DNA of 40,848 nucleotides from an uncultured Porphyromonadaceae bacterium (lineage in GTDB: Bacteria; Bacteroidota; Bacteroidia; Bacteroidales; Muribaculaceae): contig CAMWQF010000001.1 in the NCBI GenBank assembly GCA_947176285.1, forward strand, positions 1 through 40,848, written 5' to 3'. Position numbers and translations under genes: made by a program. Below are positions 24,000-31,436 of this stretch, in pieces. The notes under the pieces are model-generated. The model was given only the letters and a program-made list of their open reading frames with translations, did not search any database and was not told the DNA's origin. The number at the start of each line of letters is the position of its first letter. Positions within the stretch are counted from its first letter, which is position 1.

Positions 24000-25115
24000 C
24001 TATTTTATGATCTCGAATGTAGCTTCTATAGGGTAGTGGTCGGAAGAGTTGATGCGGTGCCGCTTTGTCTTCAGGGCCTTCAGTTGATTGCCCCGATAGA
24101 AAATCTGATCAATGTGGAATAGGAAGAGAAATTGGTTGAATGTGTTGGTCGGGCCGAGGCTTGTCTGGGAATATGCGTCATGAAAACCCGCATTGCGCAT
24201 GATGCGGTATGCCCAACTTCCCGGCACATCATTGAAGTCGCCGCAAGCGATTATTGGATCAATATCAGCCGTAGTCTCTGCCATCTCAGTCACATTATAC
24301 GATCTGGCTCGGAATGCCTCTCCAAGTTTTGGGAAAATCTCTTGGCGGAACTCCTTATAACTTTTCTTGGCGGTGTTCACACTGCGAATTTCTGTCACTA
24401 CCTCGCGTTCTGTGTCTGTGAGATCGTAGGAAGTCATGTGAAAGTTGACGAGATGAAGTTTGAAGCCTTTGATATTGACTTCAAATAGTCTCCAACGTCT
24501 GCGATTCTTCCAGTAGTTTTCCTTTTCCGGATCATCTGTCTTGACGGGAATCATCTCAACAGGATATTTCGATAGCACTTTTAGGTCGGTATCTGTAGTC
24601 CCAGCACGATAGGGGTAGGCAGCATAGAGGGAATCTATCAGTTGCCGGCTCCAATGATGAATTTCATTGGAATCTTCAAGATTCTGAAGTTCCTGCAAGC
24701 AAACGATGTCGGCTTTATTATCAATTAGGAATTTGATGGCGCGATTGCCCGGAGCCTCTGATTTAGTGGTGTCTGCCAAATGAAGACAATTATATGTCAT
24801 CACCCTGAAGGTCCGAGTCTCATCGCCGGCAGATTTTGAAAATGCGATAGGGGTTACATCTTTGAGCGTCGACCAGCATCCTATCAGGGTTAAGATGCCC
24901 AATGCGCCCATAATCAGGCGACCGCCTTGCAACCAGAGTATGGCAGCCACGAACGTGGCGATGGCAAGATAGGGGAGAGCGAGGACAAGCACAGATGGCA
25001 ATGTCACATACTCCGGATCACATTTGCCCCCATATGCGGCTGCAATAGTGACTATGAAAAGCACTATAGAAAGTATCTTAAAAACTAATCTTATCAATGG
25101 CGAGACTATTAACAT
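24000..25115 (-). CDS. Membrane-anchored endonuclease/exonuclease/phosphatase family protein
   Basis: A 371-residue protein with three N-terminal transmembrane helices (about 8-28, 38-60, 64-84) followed by a DNase I-like (EEP) domain. Its catalytic motifs are complete: MTYNCLHL (Asn109), VCLQELQ (Glu142), VNFHMTSY, ACGDFND and SSDHYPIE (His360). The fold covers nucleases and phosphodiesterases acting on nucleic acids, phosphoinositides or sphingolipids; the substrate cannot be told. The catalytic domain would sit in the cytoplasm or periplasm depending on helix number. It is third in an operon behind two rhomboid genes (48-base gap), a neighbourhood common in Bacteroidales. Confidence 0.9.
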   Translation of the reverse strand: MLIVSPLIRLVFKILSIVLFIVTIAAAYGGKCDPEYVTLPSVLVLALPYLAIATFVAAILWLQGGRLIMGALGILTLIGCWSTLKDVTPIAFSKSAGDETRTFRVMTYNCLHLADTTKSEAPGNRAIKFLIDNKADIVCLQELQNLEDSNEIHHWSRQLIDSLYAAYPYRAGTTDTDLKVLSKYPVEMIPVKTDDPEKENYWKNRRRWRLFEVNIKGFKLHLVNFHMTSYDLTDTEREVVTEIRSVNTAKKSYKEFRQEIFPKLGEAFRARSYNVTEMAETTADIDPIIACGDFNDVPGSWAYRIMRNAGFHDAYSQTSLGPTNTFNQFLFLFHIDQIFYRGNQLKALKTKRHRINSSDHYPIEATFEIIK

Positions 25116-25163
25116 ATCTGATGGAGTGTTGATTGTTGGTGTGCAGATTTTTATTACTAATTT

Positions 25164-26006
25164 TTATCTTTTATCTTTATCAAGGTGGCGAGAGAGATCG
25201 TCAAGTTCCTTTCGCTCTTTACGCGAAAGGCTTTCATATCCTGAGAGTCTTATTTTGTCGAGCAATTGATCGAGACGCTGCATGTCATTTTGACGATCTT
25301 TTAAAACTTTTACCATCTTGTCGGCATTTCGTTTGGAATTGCCGCCAGCATTTGATGATGGGTGCCATTTGAGGCGAGACAACCATAAAGAAGGGTCATT
25401 CCCGGCTCGAAGCATCAAGCCTAATGCTACGCCCCAGAGTAATCCTCCAATGTGGGCTGCCTGATTGCCCCCGCCTCCAAAGAAAGTAAGCAAGCAGCAT
25501 ATCACTGCTACCCATTTCAATTTTACTTCACCAATCAGAAATAAGTTGATTTGATGATCGGGAAGCCGGATAGCAGCCACACACATCACAGCAATCACAG
25601 CCGCGCTGCATCCGCAAAGCCATCCTGAGCCAAATCCGGCTGCAGCCGATAGCAAGAAGAGGATTCCTCCCGCCAGCCCTCCTCCTACAAAAGCAAGCAG
25701 CAGATGGCGGTCGAAGAGTGTATTGATAAGAATCCTTCCAAACCAATATAGCCAAAGCACATTGAAAAGCATATGCAGCACGTCGAAATGCACAGCCATA
25801 TAAGTGATGAGTGTCCAAGGGCGGGTCAGGAAAATCGCAAAGGAAGAAGGCAACGTCAACCACTCGGCTATCGGCATGTTAAAGTGCATCATGCGGCCTG
25901 ACAGCGAGAGCAGAGTGACGACGATCCACACCAACGGAAGTCCAAGCGTAAGCCATGCCAACGTTTGGCTTCCTCCGAAATACCTTTTAATCAGTGCATA
26001 ATTCAT
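25164..26006 (-). CDS. Rhomboid-family intramembrane serine protease (second copy)
   Basis: A 280-residue protein with six predicted transmembrane segments. The catalytic serine lies in GCSA (Ser134) rather than GxSG, and the histidine in AAHIGGLLWG (His185). The loop motif HFDVLHMLFNVLWLYWFG matches rhomboids. A charged C-terminal tail (about 215-280, KMVKVLKDRQNDMQRLDQ) is typical of the Bacteroidota form. I chose the ATG at 26006, two bases after the upstream stop, over 26039, which would overlap the previous gene. The start lies in a CATAATTCATAATT stretch like the heptamer repeats. The protease cleaves membrane proteins within the bilayer; the substrate is unknown. Confidence 0.9.
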   Translation of the reverse strand: MNYALIKRYFGGSQTLAWLTLGLPLVWIVVTLLSLSGRMMHFNMPIAEWLTLPSSFAIFLTRPWTLITYMAVHFDVLHMLFNVLWLYWFGRILINTLFDRHLLLAFVGGGLAGGILFLLSAAAGFGSGWLCGCSAAVIAVMCVAAIRLPDHQINLFLIGEVKLKWVAVICCLLTFFGGGGNQAAHIGGLLWGVALGLMLRAGNDPSLWLSRLKWHPSSNAGGNSKRNADKMVKVLKDRQNDMQRLDQLLDKIRLSGYESLSRKERKELDDLSRHLDKDKR

Positions 26007-26008
26007 AA

Positions 26009-26770
26009 TTATCGGTGCAATGTCCCTTTCTTTTTCCAATAGAGAAGCATTAAAATACCGAAGAGCATTCCTCCGAGATGGGCGAAATGAGCCACGGTGC
26101 TCATGCTGCCGCTGATGCCTAAGAAAAATTCAATTACTCCGTAGCCAATCACCATGTATTTTGCCTTTATTGGTACCGGTATGAAGAAAAGATAGAGGGG
26201 CATGTCAGGGAACGTGAATGCAAAACCGAGAAGGATGCCATACACTGCCCCGGAAGCTCCTATTGTCACCATCTGCGACTTGAAGTCGGCAATTGCTTCT
26301 ATCCACTTTTGGTCGCCGCTGCTGACAGCCGCATCTACGATTTCTCTCATATGCTCAGTGGTCAACCCATTGAGTCGGGCAATACCATTGACATATTCAG
26401 ATTTCCATGTCAGTTCCCACACTCCTTCCTGCACGAGGGCTGCGCCAACACCACAGACGAGGTAGAATACGAGGAAACGTTTGGCTCCCCACACTTGCTC
26501 CAGTATTCTGCCGAACATCCATAATGAAAACATGTTGAAGAGGATATGCATCGGACTGTGAGGGTCGTGCATGAACATGTATGTGAATATCTGTGCCGGA
26601 TTGAAAAGGGAACTGCCAAACATGTGCAGCCCGAGACGGTCTACAAGAGTCTTTGAGAAGCCGGGTACGAAGGCTTCGGCAAGCCATACGATGAGGTTTA
26701 TTATTATGAGGTTTTTGGTCACGGTTGGGATGGATCGCAACCATCCGCCGGAAGAAGATCCGTTATACAT
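26009..26770 (-). CDS. Rhomboid-family intramembrane serine protease (first copy)
   Basis: A 253-residue protein with six transmembrane helices. The dyad is intact: GASGAVYG (Ser173) and AHFAHLGGMLFG (His231), with the loop motif HILFNMFSLWMFG. A soluble insert of about 55 residues (about 112-168, with MREIVDAAVSSGDQKWIEAI) separates the third and fourth helices and is longer than in minimal rhomboids. It is first in the operon; two candidate -7 elements lie upstream. The stop TAA is two bases from the start of the second rhomboid. Confidence 0.93.
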   Translation of the reverse strand: MYNGSSSGGWLRSIPTVTKNLIIINLIVWLAEAFVPGFSKTLVDRLGLHMFGSSLFNPAQIFTYMFMHDPHSPMHILFNMFSLWMFGRILEQVWGAKRFLVFYLVCGVGAALVQEGVWELTWKSEYVNGIARLNGLTTEHMREIVDAAVSSGDQKWIEAIADFKSQMVTIGASGAVYGILLGFAFTFPDMPLYLFFIPVPIKAKYMVIGYGVIEFFLGISGSMSTVAHFAHLGGMLFGILMLLYWKKKGTLHR

Positions 26771-26808
26771 TTTCTGTAGAATTAAGTAGGTGTTTCTGTT
26801 TTAGAATG

Positions 26809-26825
26809 CAAAATTAACAAATTTA
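26809..26825 (-). promoter_or_regulatory. Overlapping -7 elements of the rhomboid operon
   Basis: On the minus strand TAAATTTG (26825-26818) and TAATTTTG (26816-26809) both match TAnnTTTG, 39 to 55 bases before the first rhomboid gene. No clean TTTG is found at -33 for either. Confidence 0.5.
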
Positions 26826-26898
26826 GTCTTCATTTATAGTGAAAAATACGAAAAAACACTAATTTTTATAGTTTTTTTTAAATTTTTACTCTAAAAAG

Positions 26899-26929
26899 TT
26901 TGATGTTAACAATTTTAACACTATATTTG
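26899..26929 (+). promoter_or_regulatory. Promoter of the HU gene
   Basis: TTTG (26899-26902), a 19-base spacer and TATATTTG (26922-26929) match the Bacteroidota consensus exactly. The leader to the ATG at 26999 would be about 63 bases and AT-rich. Confidence 0.85.
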
Positions 26930-26998
26930 CGTCTTGAAATCAAACTTTTAACGAAGAACTAAGTTAGATAATTATAAACTCAACCAAAATTTAGAATT

Positions 26999-27262
26999 AT
27001 GAACAAGACAGATCTCGTCAATGAAGTAGCTGCAAAGGCAGGTCTCACGAAAGAAGACGCTAAGAAAGCCCTTAATGCAGTGCTCGAATCAATCTCTCAA
27101 GCACTTGTGAATGAAGACAAAGTGCAGCTCATCGGTTTCGGTACTTTCGCAGTGGTAGAAAAACCGGCTCGCGAAGGCATCAACCCACGTACTAAGGAAA
27201 AAATCCAGATCGAGGCTCGCAAGGTGGTTAAATTCAAGCCAGCCGACCTCCTTGGCAAGTAA
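26999..27262 (+). CDS. hup: HU-family histone-like DNA-binding protein
   Basis: An 87-residue protein that matches HU from end to end: MNKTDLVNEVAAKAGLTKED, the dimerisation helices, and IGFGTFAVVEKPAREGINPR with the intercalating-proline arm, then KVVKFKPADLLGK. HU bends and compacts DNA and assists replication and recombination. It is monocistronic with a textbook promoter and a strong terminator, consistent with high expression. Confidence 0.97.
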   Translation: MNKTDLVNEVAAKAGLTKEDAKKALNAVLESISQALVNEDKVQLIGFGTFAVVEKPAREGINPRTKEKIQIEARKVVKFKPADLLGK

Positions 27263-27288
27263 GATCTAAACTTGCGTAAAAAATTAAA

Positions 27289-27328
27289 TTCCGGCTTCCC
27301 GCTTGATTAGTTGGGAGCCGGAGTTTTT
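27289..27328 (+). terminator. Terminator of the HU gene
   Basis: TTCCGGCTTCCC and GGGAGCCGGAG form a stem with one bulged base around an 11-base loop, followed by TTTTTA. It overlaps the start of the argS promoter. Confidence 0.88.
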
Positions 27329-27329
27329 A

Positions 27330-27361
27330 TTTGCGAATGTCGGAATTTATTGTTAAATTTG
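27330..27361 (+). promoter_or_regulatory. Promoter of argS
   Basis: TTTG (27330-27333), a 20-base spacer and TAAATTTG (27354-27361) match the consensus. Transcription would start near 27368, about 18 bases before the ATG. The -33 site directly abuts the HU terminator tail. Confidence 0.8.
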
Positions 27362-27385
27362 CATACGAATTTGACAATTTGAAAA

Positions 27386-29167
27386 ATGAAGATAGAATCG
27401 ATAATCACTCAAGGAGTAAGCGATGCTGTAAAAGCACTCTATGGCCTTGATTTCCCGGCTGATAAGATTCAGCCCCAACAGACAAAAAAAGAATTCGAAG
27501 GTAACCTTACGATAATGGCTTTCCCATTCCTGAAGGCCTCTCACAAATCTCCGGAAGCCACTGCTGCTGAAATAGGGGAGTGGCTTGTGGAAAATGTCCC
27601 TGCGGTAGAAAAATTCAATGTGGTGAAAGGTTTCCTCAATATCTCTGTGAATCCTACATTCTGGCTCACAACCCTACATAGCATCGCGGAAGACCCGGAA
27701 TTCGGTATCCGTCATGCCGATGAGAACTCCGACCTGGTGATGGTGGAGTACTCGAGTCCGAACACCAACAAACCGCTGCATCTCGGACATGTGCGCAATA
27801 ACCTTCTTGGCTATTCACTCTCTAAAATCCTTGAAGCCAACGGTCATAAGGTGGTAAAGACAAATATCGTCAACGATCGTGGTATCCATATCTGCAAGTC
27901 AATGCTCGCTTGGAAGAAATGGGGCAATGGCGCCACTCCGGAATCCACGGGCAAGAAGGGCGACCACCTGATAGGCGACTTCTATGTGCTTTTCGACAAG
28001 CACTTCAAAGAGGAAGTTAAGGAATTGATGGAGAAGGAAAACCTTTCAGAAGATGACGCAAAGGCTAAATCTCCTCTTATGCTTGAAGCTCGCGAGATGC
28101 TTCGCAAATGGGAGGCAGGCGACCCGGAAGTTCGCGACCTCTGGAAGATGATGAACGAATGGGTATATGCCGGTTTCGATGAGACATACCGCCGTCTCGG
28201 TGTCGGTTTCGACAAAATCTATTATGAGAGCGACACATATCTTCAGGGTAAAGACCTTGTCTTGAAGGGACTTGACGAGGGGATAATGTATAAGAAAGAG
28301 GATGGATCCGTTTGGGCTGACCTTACTCCCGACGGACTTGACCATAAACTGCTCCTTCGCGCTGACGGAACATCTGTATATATGACTCAGGATATAGGCA
28401 CTGCGAAACTCCGCTATCAAGATTTCCCCATCGATAAGATGATATATGTAGTGGGAAATGAGCAGAACTATCATTTCCAGGTGCTATCATTGCTTCTTGA
28501 CAAACTTGGATTCAAATGGGGCAAAGATCTCACGCATTTCTCTTATGGAATGGTGGAACTCCCCGAGGGGAAGATGAAGAGCCGCGAAGGAACTGTGGTT
28601 GATGCCGACGACCTTATTGACAAGATGATAGCCGACGCAGCCGAGACAGGGGCGGAGCGTTTTGCCGACATGCCGGAAGAAGAGCGTGCAGAAGTGGCGC
28701 GTATTGTCGGCATGGGTGCATTGAAATATTTCCTTCTCAAGGTTGATCCTCGCAAGAATATGCTGTTCAACCCGAAGGAATCAATAGACTTTAACGGCAA
28801 TACCGGCCCCTTCCTGCAGTACACCTATGCTCGTGTGCAGTCAGTGCTTCGTCGTGCCGGTGAAGATTTTGATCCTCTATATATGCCTACAGCCATTCCT
28901 AATGAAGTGGAATCAGATCTAATTCAGAAGGTGGCCGATTTCCCTGAAGTAGTGAAAGAAGCCGGACGCACATATAGCCCGTCGCTTATTGCAAACTACT
29001 GCTTCGAACTTGCTAAGGAATACAACCGCTTCTATCACGACTATAGTATACTGAAGGAAGAAAATGAGGCCGTGCGCAAATTGCGTCTGCTGCTCAGTTA
29101 CGTAGTTGCCCGCACATTGAAGTCAGGGGTTGCACTTCTTGGCATGGAGATGCCGGAAAGGATGTAG
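27386..29167 (+). CDS. argS: Arginyl-tRNA synthetase
   Basis: A 593-residue class I synthetase that charges tRNA-Arg. It has an N-terminal ArgS domain (about 1-90), the HIGH motif as HLGHVRNN after SSPNTNKP (about 135-142), a KMSKS-like loop GKMKSREGTVVDADDL and a C-terminal DALR anticodon-binding domain from about 470 to the end. Length and motifs are normal. It has its own promoter; a nonamer repeat array follows in the gap to the next gene. Confidence 0.97.
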   Translation: MKIESIITQGVSDAVKALYGLDFPADKIQPQQTKKEFEGNLTIMAFPFLKASHKSPEATAAEIGEWLVENVPAVEKFNVVKGFLNISVNPTFWLTTLHSIAEDPEFGIRHADENSDLVMVEYSSPNTNKPLHLGHVRNNLLGYSLSKILEANGHKVVKTNIVNDRGIHICKSMLAWKKWGNGATPESTGKKGDHLIGDFYVLFDKHFKEEVKELMEKENLSEDDAKAKSPLMLEAREMLRKWEAGDPEVRDLWKMMNEWVYAGFDETYRRLGVGFDKIYYESDTYLQGKDLVLKGLDEGIMYKKEDGSVWADLTPDGLDHKLLLRADGTSVYMTQDIGTAKLRYQDFPIDKMIYVVGNEQNYHFQVLSLLLDKLGFKWGKDLTHFSYGMVELPEGKMKSREGTVVDADDLIDKMIADAAETGAERFADMPEEERAEVARIVGMGALKYFLLKVDPRKNMLFNPKESIDFNGNTGPFLQYTYARVQSVLRRAGEDFDPLYMPTAIPNEVESDLIQKVADFPEVVKEAGRTYSPSLIANYCFELAKEYNRFYHDYSILKEENEAVRKLRLLLSYVVARTLKSGVALLGMEMPERM

Positions 29168-29217
29168 GATTAAACCGAAAGGTCAGTTTTATTGTCTTAT
29201 AAGTGTAAAAGAGGCAA

Positions 29218-29253
29218 ATTAGTCTAATTAGACTAATGAGTCCAATTAGTCTA
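29218..29253. repeat. Nonamer tandem array between argS and the Bax-inhibitor gene
   Basis: Four 9-bp units: ATTAGTCTA, ATTAGACTA, ATGAGTCCA, ATTAGTCTA, followed by a decayed ACTAAAACT. Units occur in both complementary forms. It ends 23 bases before the next start codon, so it may lie in the leader of the Bax-inhibitor transcript. Confidence 0.92.
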
Positions 29254-29276
29254 ACTAAAACTAAAAAATAAATAAT

Positions 29277-29999
29277 ATGTATCCAGATTACAATAATCCT
29301 CAGACCCCTCCTCCCTACTATGGGGGAGCAGGAGTGGCACGCCAGACTAATGCTGTCATGAAGCGTGTCTATGTCCGAATGTTTATCGGACTCTTAGTGT
29401 CGGCTTTCTGCGCACTAGGCGTAGCTTCAAGCCCCGCGATGCTCAACATCATATTTGGTAATCAAATAGTCTTTTGGGGCTTGATTATTGCGATGTTTGC
29501 AATGGCGATCCTTATCCCGGCCCGTATGATGAAGATGGCTAGTGGCACAGTGCTTGCGCTTTTCCTTGTCTATTCGGCTTTGATGGGAACGTTCTTGAGC
29601 TGTATTTTCCTTGTCTATAAGATGAATGCTATTGTAGCCACGTTCTTTATCACAGCCGGAACATTTGGCGCGATGTCGGTATATGGCTATTTCACCAAGT
29701 CTGATCTGACGAAGATGGGATCATTCTTGATGATGGCTCTATTCGGGCTTATCATTGCAATGGTGGTGAACATTTTCCTTAAAAGCGGCACAATGGACTA
29801 TGTCATATCCATTATCGGTGTGCTTATCTTTACAGGACTTACAGCATGGGACACTCAGCAAGTGAAGCAGTTGGCTGCTGCAAATCTTGAGCCATCACTT
29901 GCAGACAAACTCGCTACCATGGGCGCGATGAATCTCTATCTTGATTTCATCAATCTGTTCCTCTTCATCTTGCGCATATTTGGCGGCAACCGTGACTAA
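29277..29999 (+). CDS. Bax inhibitor-1/YccA family membrane protein
   Basis: A 240-residue integral membrane protein with seven predicted helices (the first near 36-55) after a Pro/Tyr-rich N-terminal tail (YNNPQTPPPYYGGAG). The family signatures are present: VYVRMFIGLLVSAFCALG, ITAGTFGAMSVYGYFTKSDL, and FTGLTAWDTQQVKQLA followed by LDFINLFLFILRIFG. Bacterial relatives act as pH-sensitive calcium leak channels or modulate FtsH; the role here is unknown. It is followed by a terminator-like hairpin. Confidence 0.95.
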   Translation: MYPDYNNPQTPPPYYGGAGVARQTNAVMKRVYVRMFIGLLVSAFCALGVASSPAMLNIIFGNQIVFWGLIIAMFAMAILIPARMMKMASGTVLALFLVYSALMGTFLSCIFLVYKMNAIVATFFITAGTFGAMSVYGYFTKSDLTKMGSFLMMALFGLIIAMVVNIFLKSGTMDYVISIIGVLIFTGLTAWDTQQVKQLAAANLEPSLADKLATMGAMNLYLDFINLFLFILRIFGGNRD

Positions 30000-30013
30000 T
30001 GAAATTCATAGGG

Positions 30014-30047
30014 GCCTGCAGTGTATACTTGCTGCAGGCTCTCTTTA
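30014..30047 (+). terminator. Putative terminator of the Bax-inhibitor gene
   Basis: GCCTGCAG, a 10-base loop and CTGCAGGC, followed by TCTCTTTATTTT, form a hairpin with a moderate U-rich tail 14 bases after the stop. Confidence 0.7.
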
Positions 30048-30075
30048 TTTTCCATATAAATATTAACCCGAATCA

Positions 30076-31386
30076 ATGAAAGATACCAGTCAAACACGAT
30101 CACTATTATGTATGAACGGGATAAACTATCTTGTGCCGTTTATTCTCATCACGAGTTGTTTTGCCCTATGGGGTTTTGCCAATGATATCACCAATCCTAT
30201 GGTGAAGGCATTCTCAAAGATTTTTCGCATGAGCGTCACTGATGGCACTCTTGTGCAAGTGGCATTCTATGGAGGCTATTTTGCCATGGCTTTCCCGGCT
30301 GCCATATTTATTCGCCGTTTCTCATATAAAGCAGGAGTTCTTCTCGGACTCGGACTTTATGCATGCGGTGCATTCCTCTTCTATCCGGCTATGCTTACCG
30401 GAAGTTATTATCCATTTTTGATAGCTTACTTTATACTTACTTGTGGCTTGTCGTTCTTGGAAACGAGTTGTAATCCTTACATCCTTGCCATGGGTCCGGA
30501 AGAGACTGCAACCCGACGGCTGAATATGGCTCAATCGTTTAATCCTGTTGGTTCTCTTATGGGAATGTGGGTGGCGATGAACTTCATTCAAGCGCGCTTG
30601 AATCCACTTGAGACCGAACAACGCGCTCAACTGAGTGATGCAGAATTTGAAGCAGTGCGTGATGCCGATCTCCTTACTCTCATCACTCCTTATGTATTCA
30701 TAGGAATTGTGGTGGTGCTTATGTTTGTTGTCATATCTGTGATGAAGATGCCTAAGAATGGCGATAAGTCGCATTCCATCGACTTTTTCCCCACATTGAA
30801 GAGAATATTCTCAAAAGCACGTTATCGTGAAGGTGTAATTGCCCAGTTCTTTTATGTTGGTGCGCAGATCATGTGCTGGACGTTTATCATTCAGTATGGC
30901 ACCCGAGTGTTTATGTTGGAAGGAATGGGCGAGAAGGCTGCAGAGGTGCTTTCGCAGAAATACAATATCATAGCAATGGCAATATTCTGTTGCAGCCGTT
31001 TTATTTGCACCTATCTTCTGCGCTACATAAATGCCGGACGGCTTTTGGCTCTATTCGCCATGGCAGCGACGTTGCTGACTGCAGGAGTGATAATATTCCA
31101 AGACAGGATGGGGCTTTACTGCCTTGTGGGCGTGTCAGCCTGCATGTCGCTGATGTTTCCAACGATCTATGGAATTGCTCTTGACGGCATGGGGGATGAT
31201 GCTAAGTTCGGGGCAGCGGGGCTTATAATGGCTATCCTTGGCGGCTCGGTGCTTCCTCCTTTTCAAGCAAAGATTATCGACTGCGTCGAGATTGCAGGAT
31301 TCCCGGCTGTCAACCTGTCGTTCATACTTCCTTTGATCTGCTTCCTTGTCATAATTGCCTATGGCACTCGTTGCGCTAAAGATTAG
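30076..31386 (+). CDS. Major facilitator sugar permease, fucose/glucose-galactose (FHS) family
   Basis: A 436-residue transporter with about 12 transmembrane helices. FHS-family motifs are clear: FALWGFANDITNPMVKAFSK in helix 1 and ETSCNPYILAMGPEETATRR followed by LNMAQSFNPVGSLMG in helices 4-5. The family takes up L-fucose, glucose or galactose with protons; the substrate cannot be assigned. No fucose-catabolic genes are nearby. Its stop codon TAG lies inside the first unit of a 7-bp repeat array. Confidence 0.9.
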   Translation: MKDTSQTRSLLCMNGINYLVPFILITSCFALWGFANDITNPMVKAFSKIFRMSVTDGTLVQVAFYGGYFAMAFPAAIFIRRFSYKAGVLLGLGLYACGAFLFYPAMLTGSYYPFLIAYFILTCGLSFLETSCNPYILAMGPEETATRRLNMAQSFNPVGSLMGMWVAMNFIQARLNPLETEQRAQLSDAEFEAVRDADLLTLITPYVFIGIVVVLMFVVISVMKMPKNGDKSHSIDFFPTLKRIFSKARYREGVIAQFFYVGAQIMCWTFIIQYGTRVFMLEGMGEKAAEVLSQKYNIIAMAIFCCSRFICTYLLRYINAGRLLALFAMAATLLTAGVIIFQDRMGLYCLVGVSACMSLMFPTIYGIALDGMGDDAKFGAAGLIMAILGGSVLPPFQAKIIDCVEIAGFPAVNLSFILPLICFLVIIAYGTRCAKD

Positions 31387-31436
31387 ATATAAAAGATTAG
31401 ATATTAAAGATTATAGATTTAATGATTTATAATTAT
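31381..31436. repeat. Heptamer tandem array between the permease and the AddA-like gene
   Basis: Eight 7-bp units, organised as 14-bp pairs: GATTAGA TATAAAA, GATTAGA TATTAAA, GATTATA GATTTAA, TGATTTA TAATTAT. The first unit contains the permease stop codon and the last overlaps the stop of the opposing gene, so the array fills the whole convergent gap. Confidence 0.8.
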
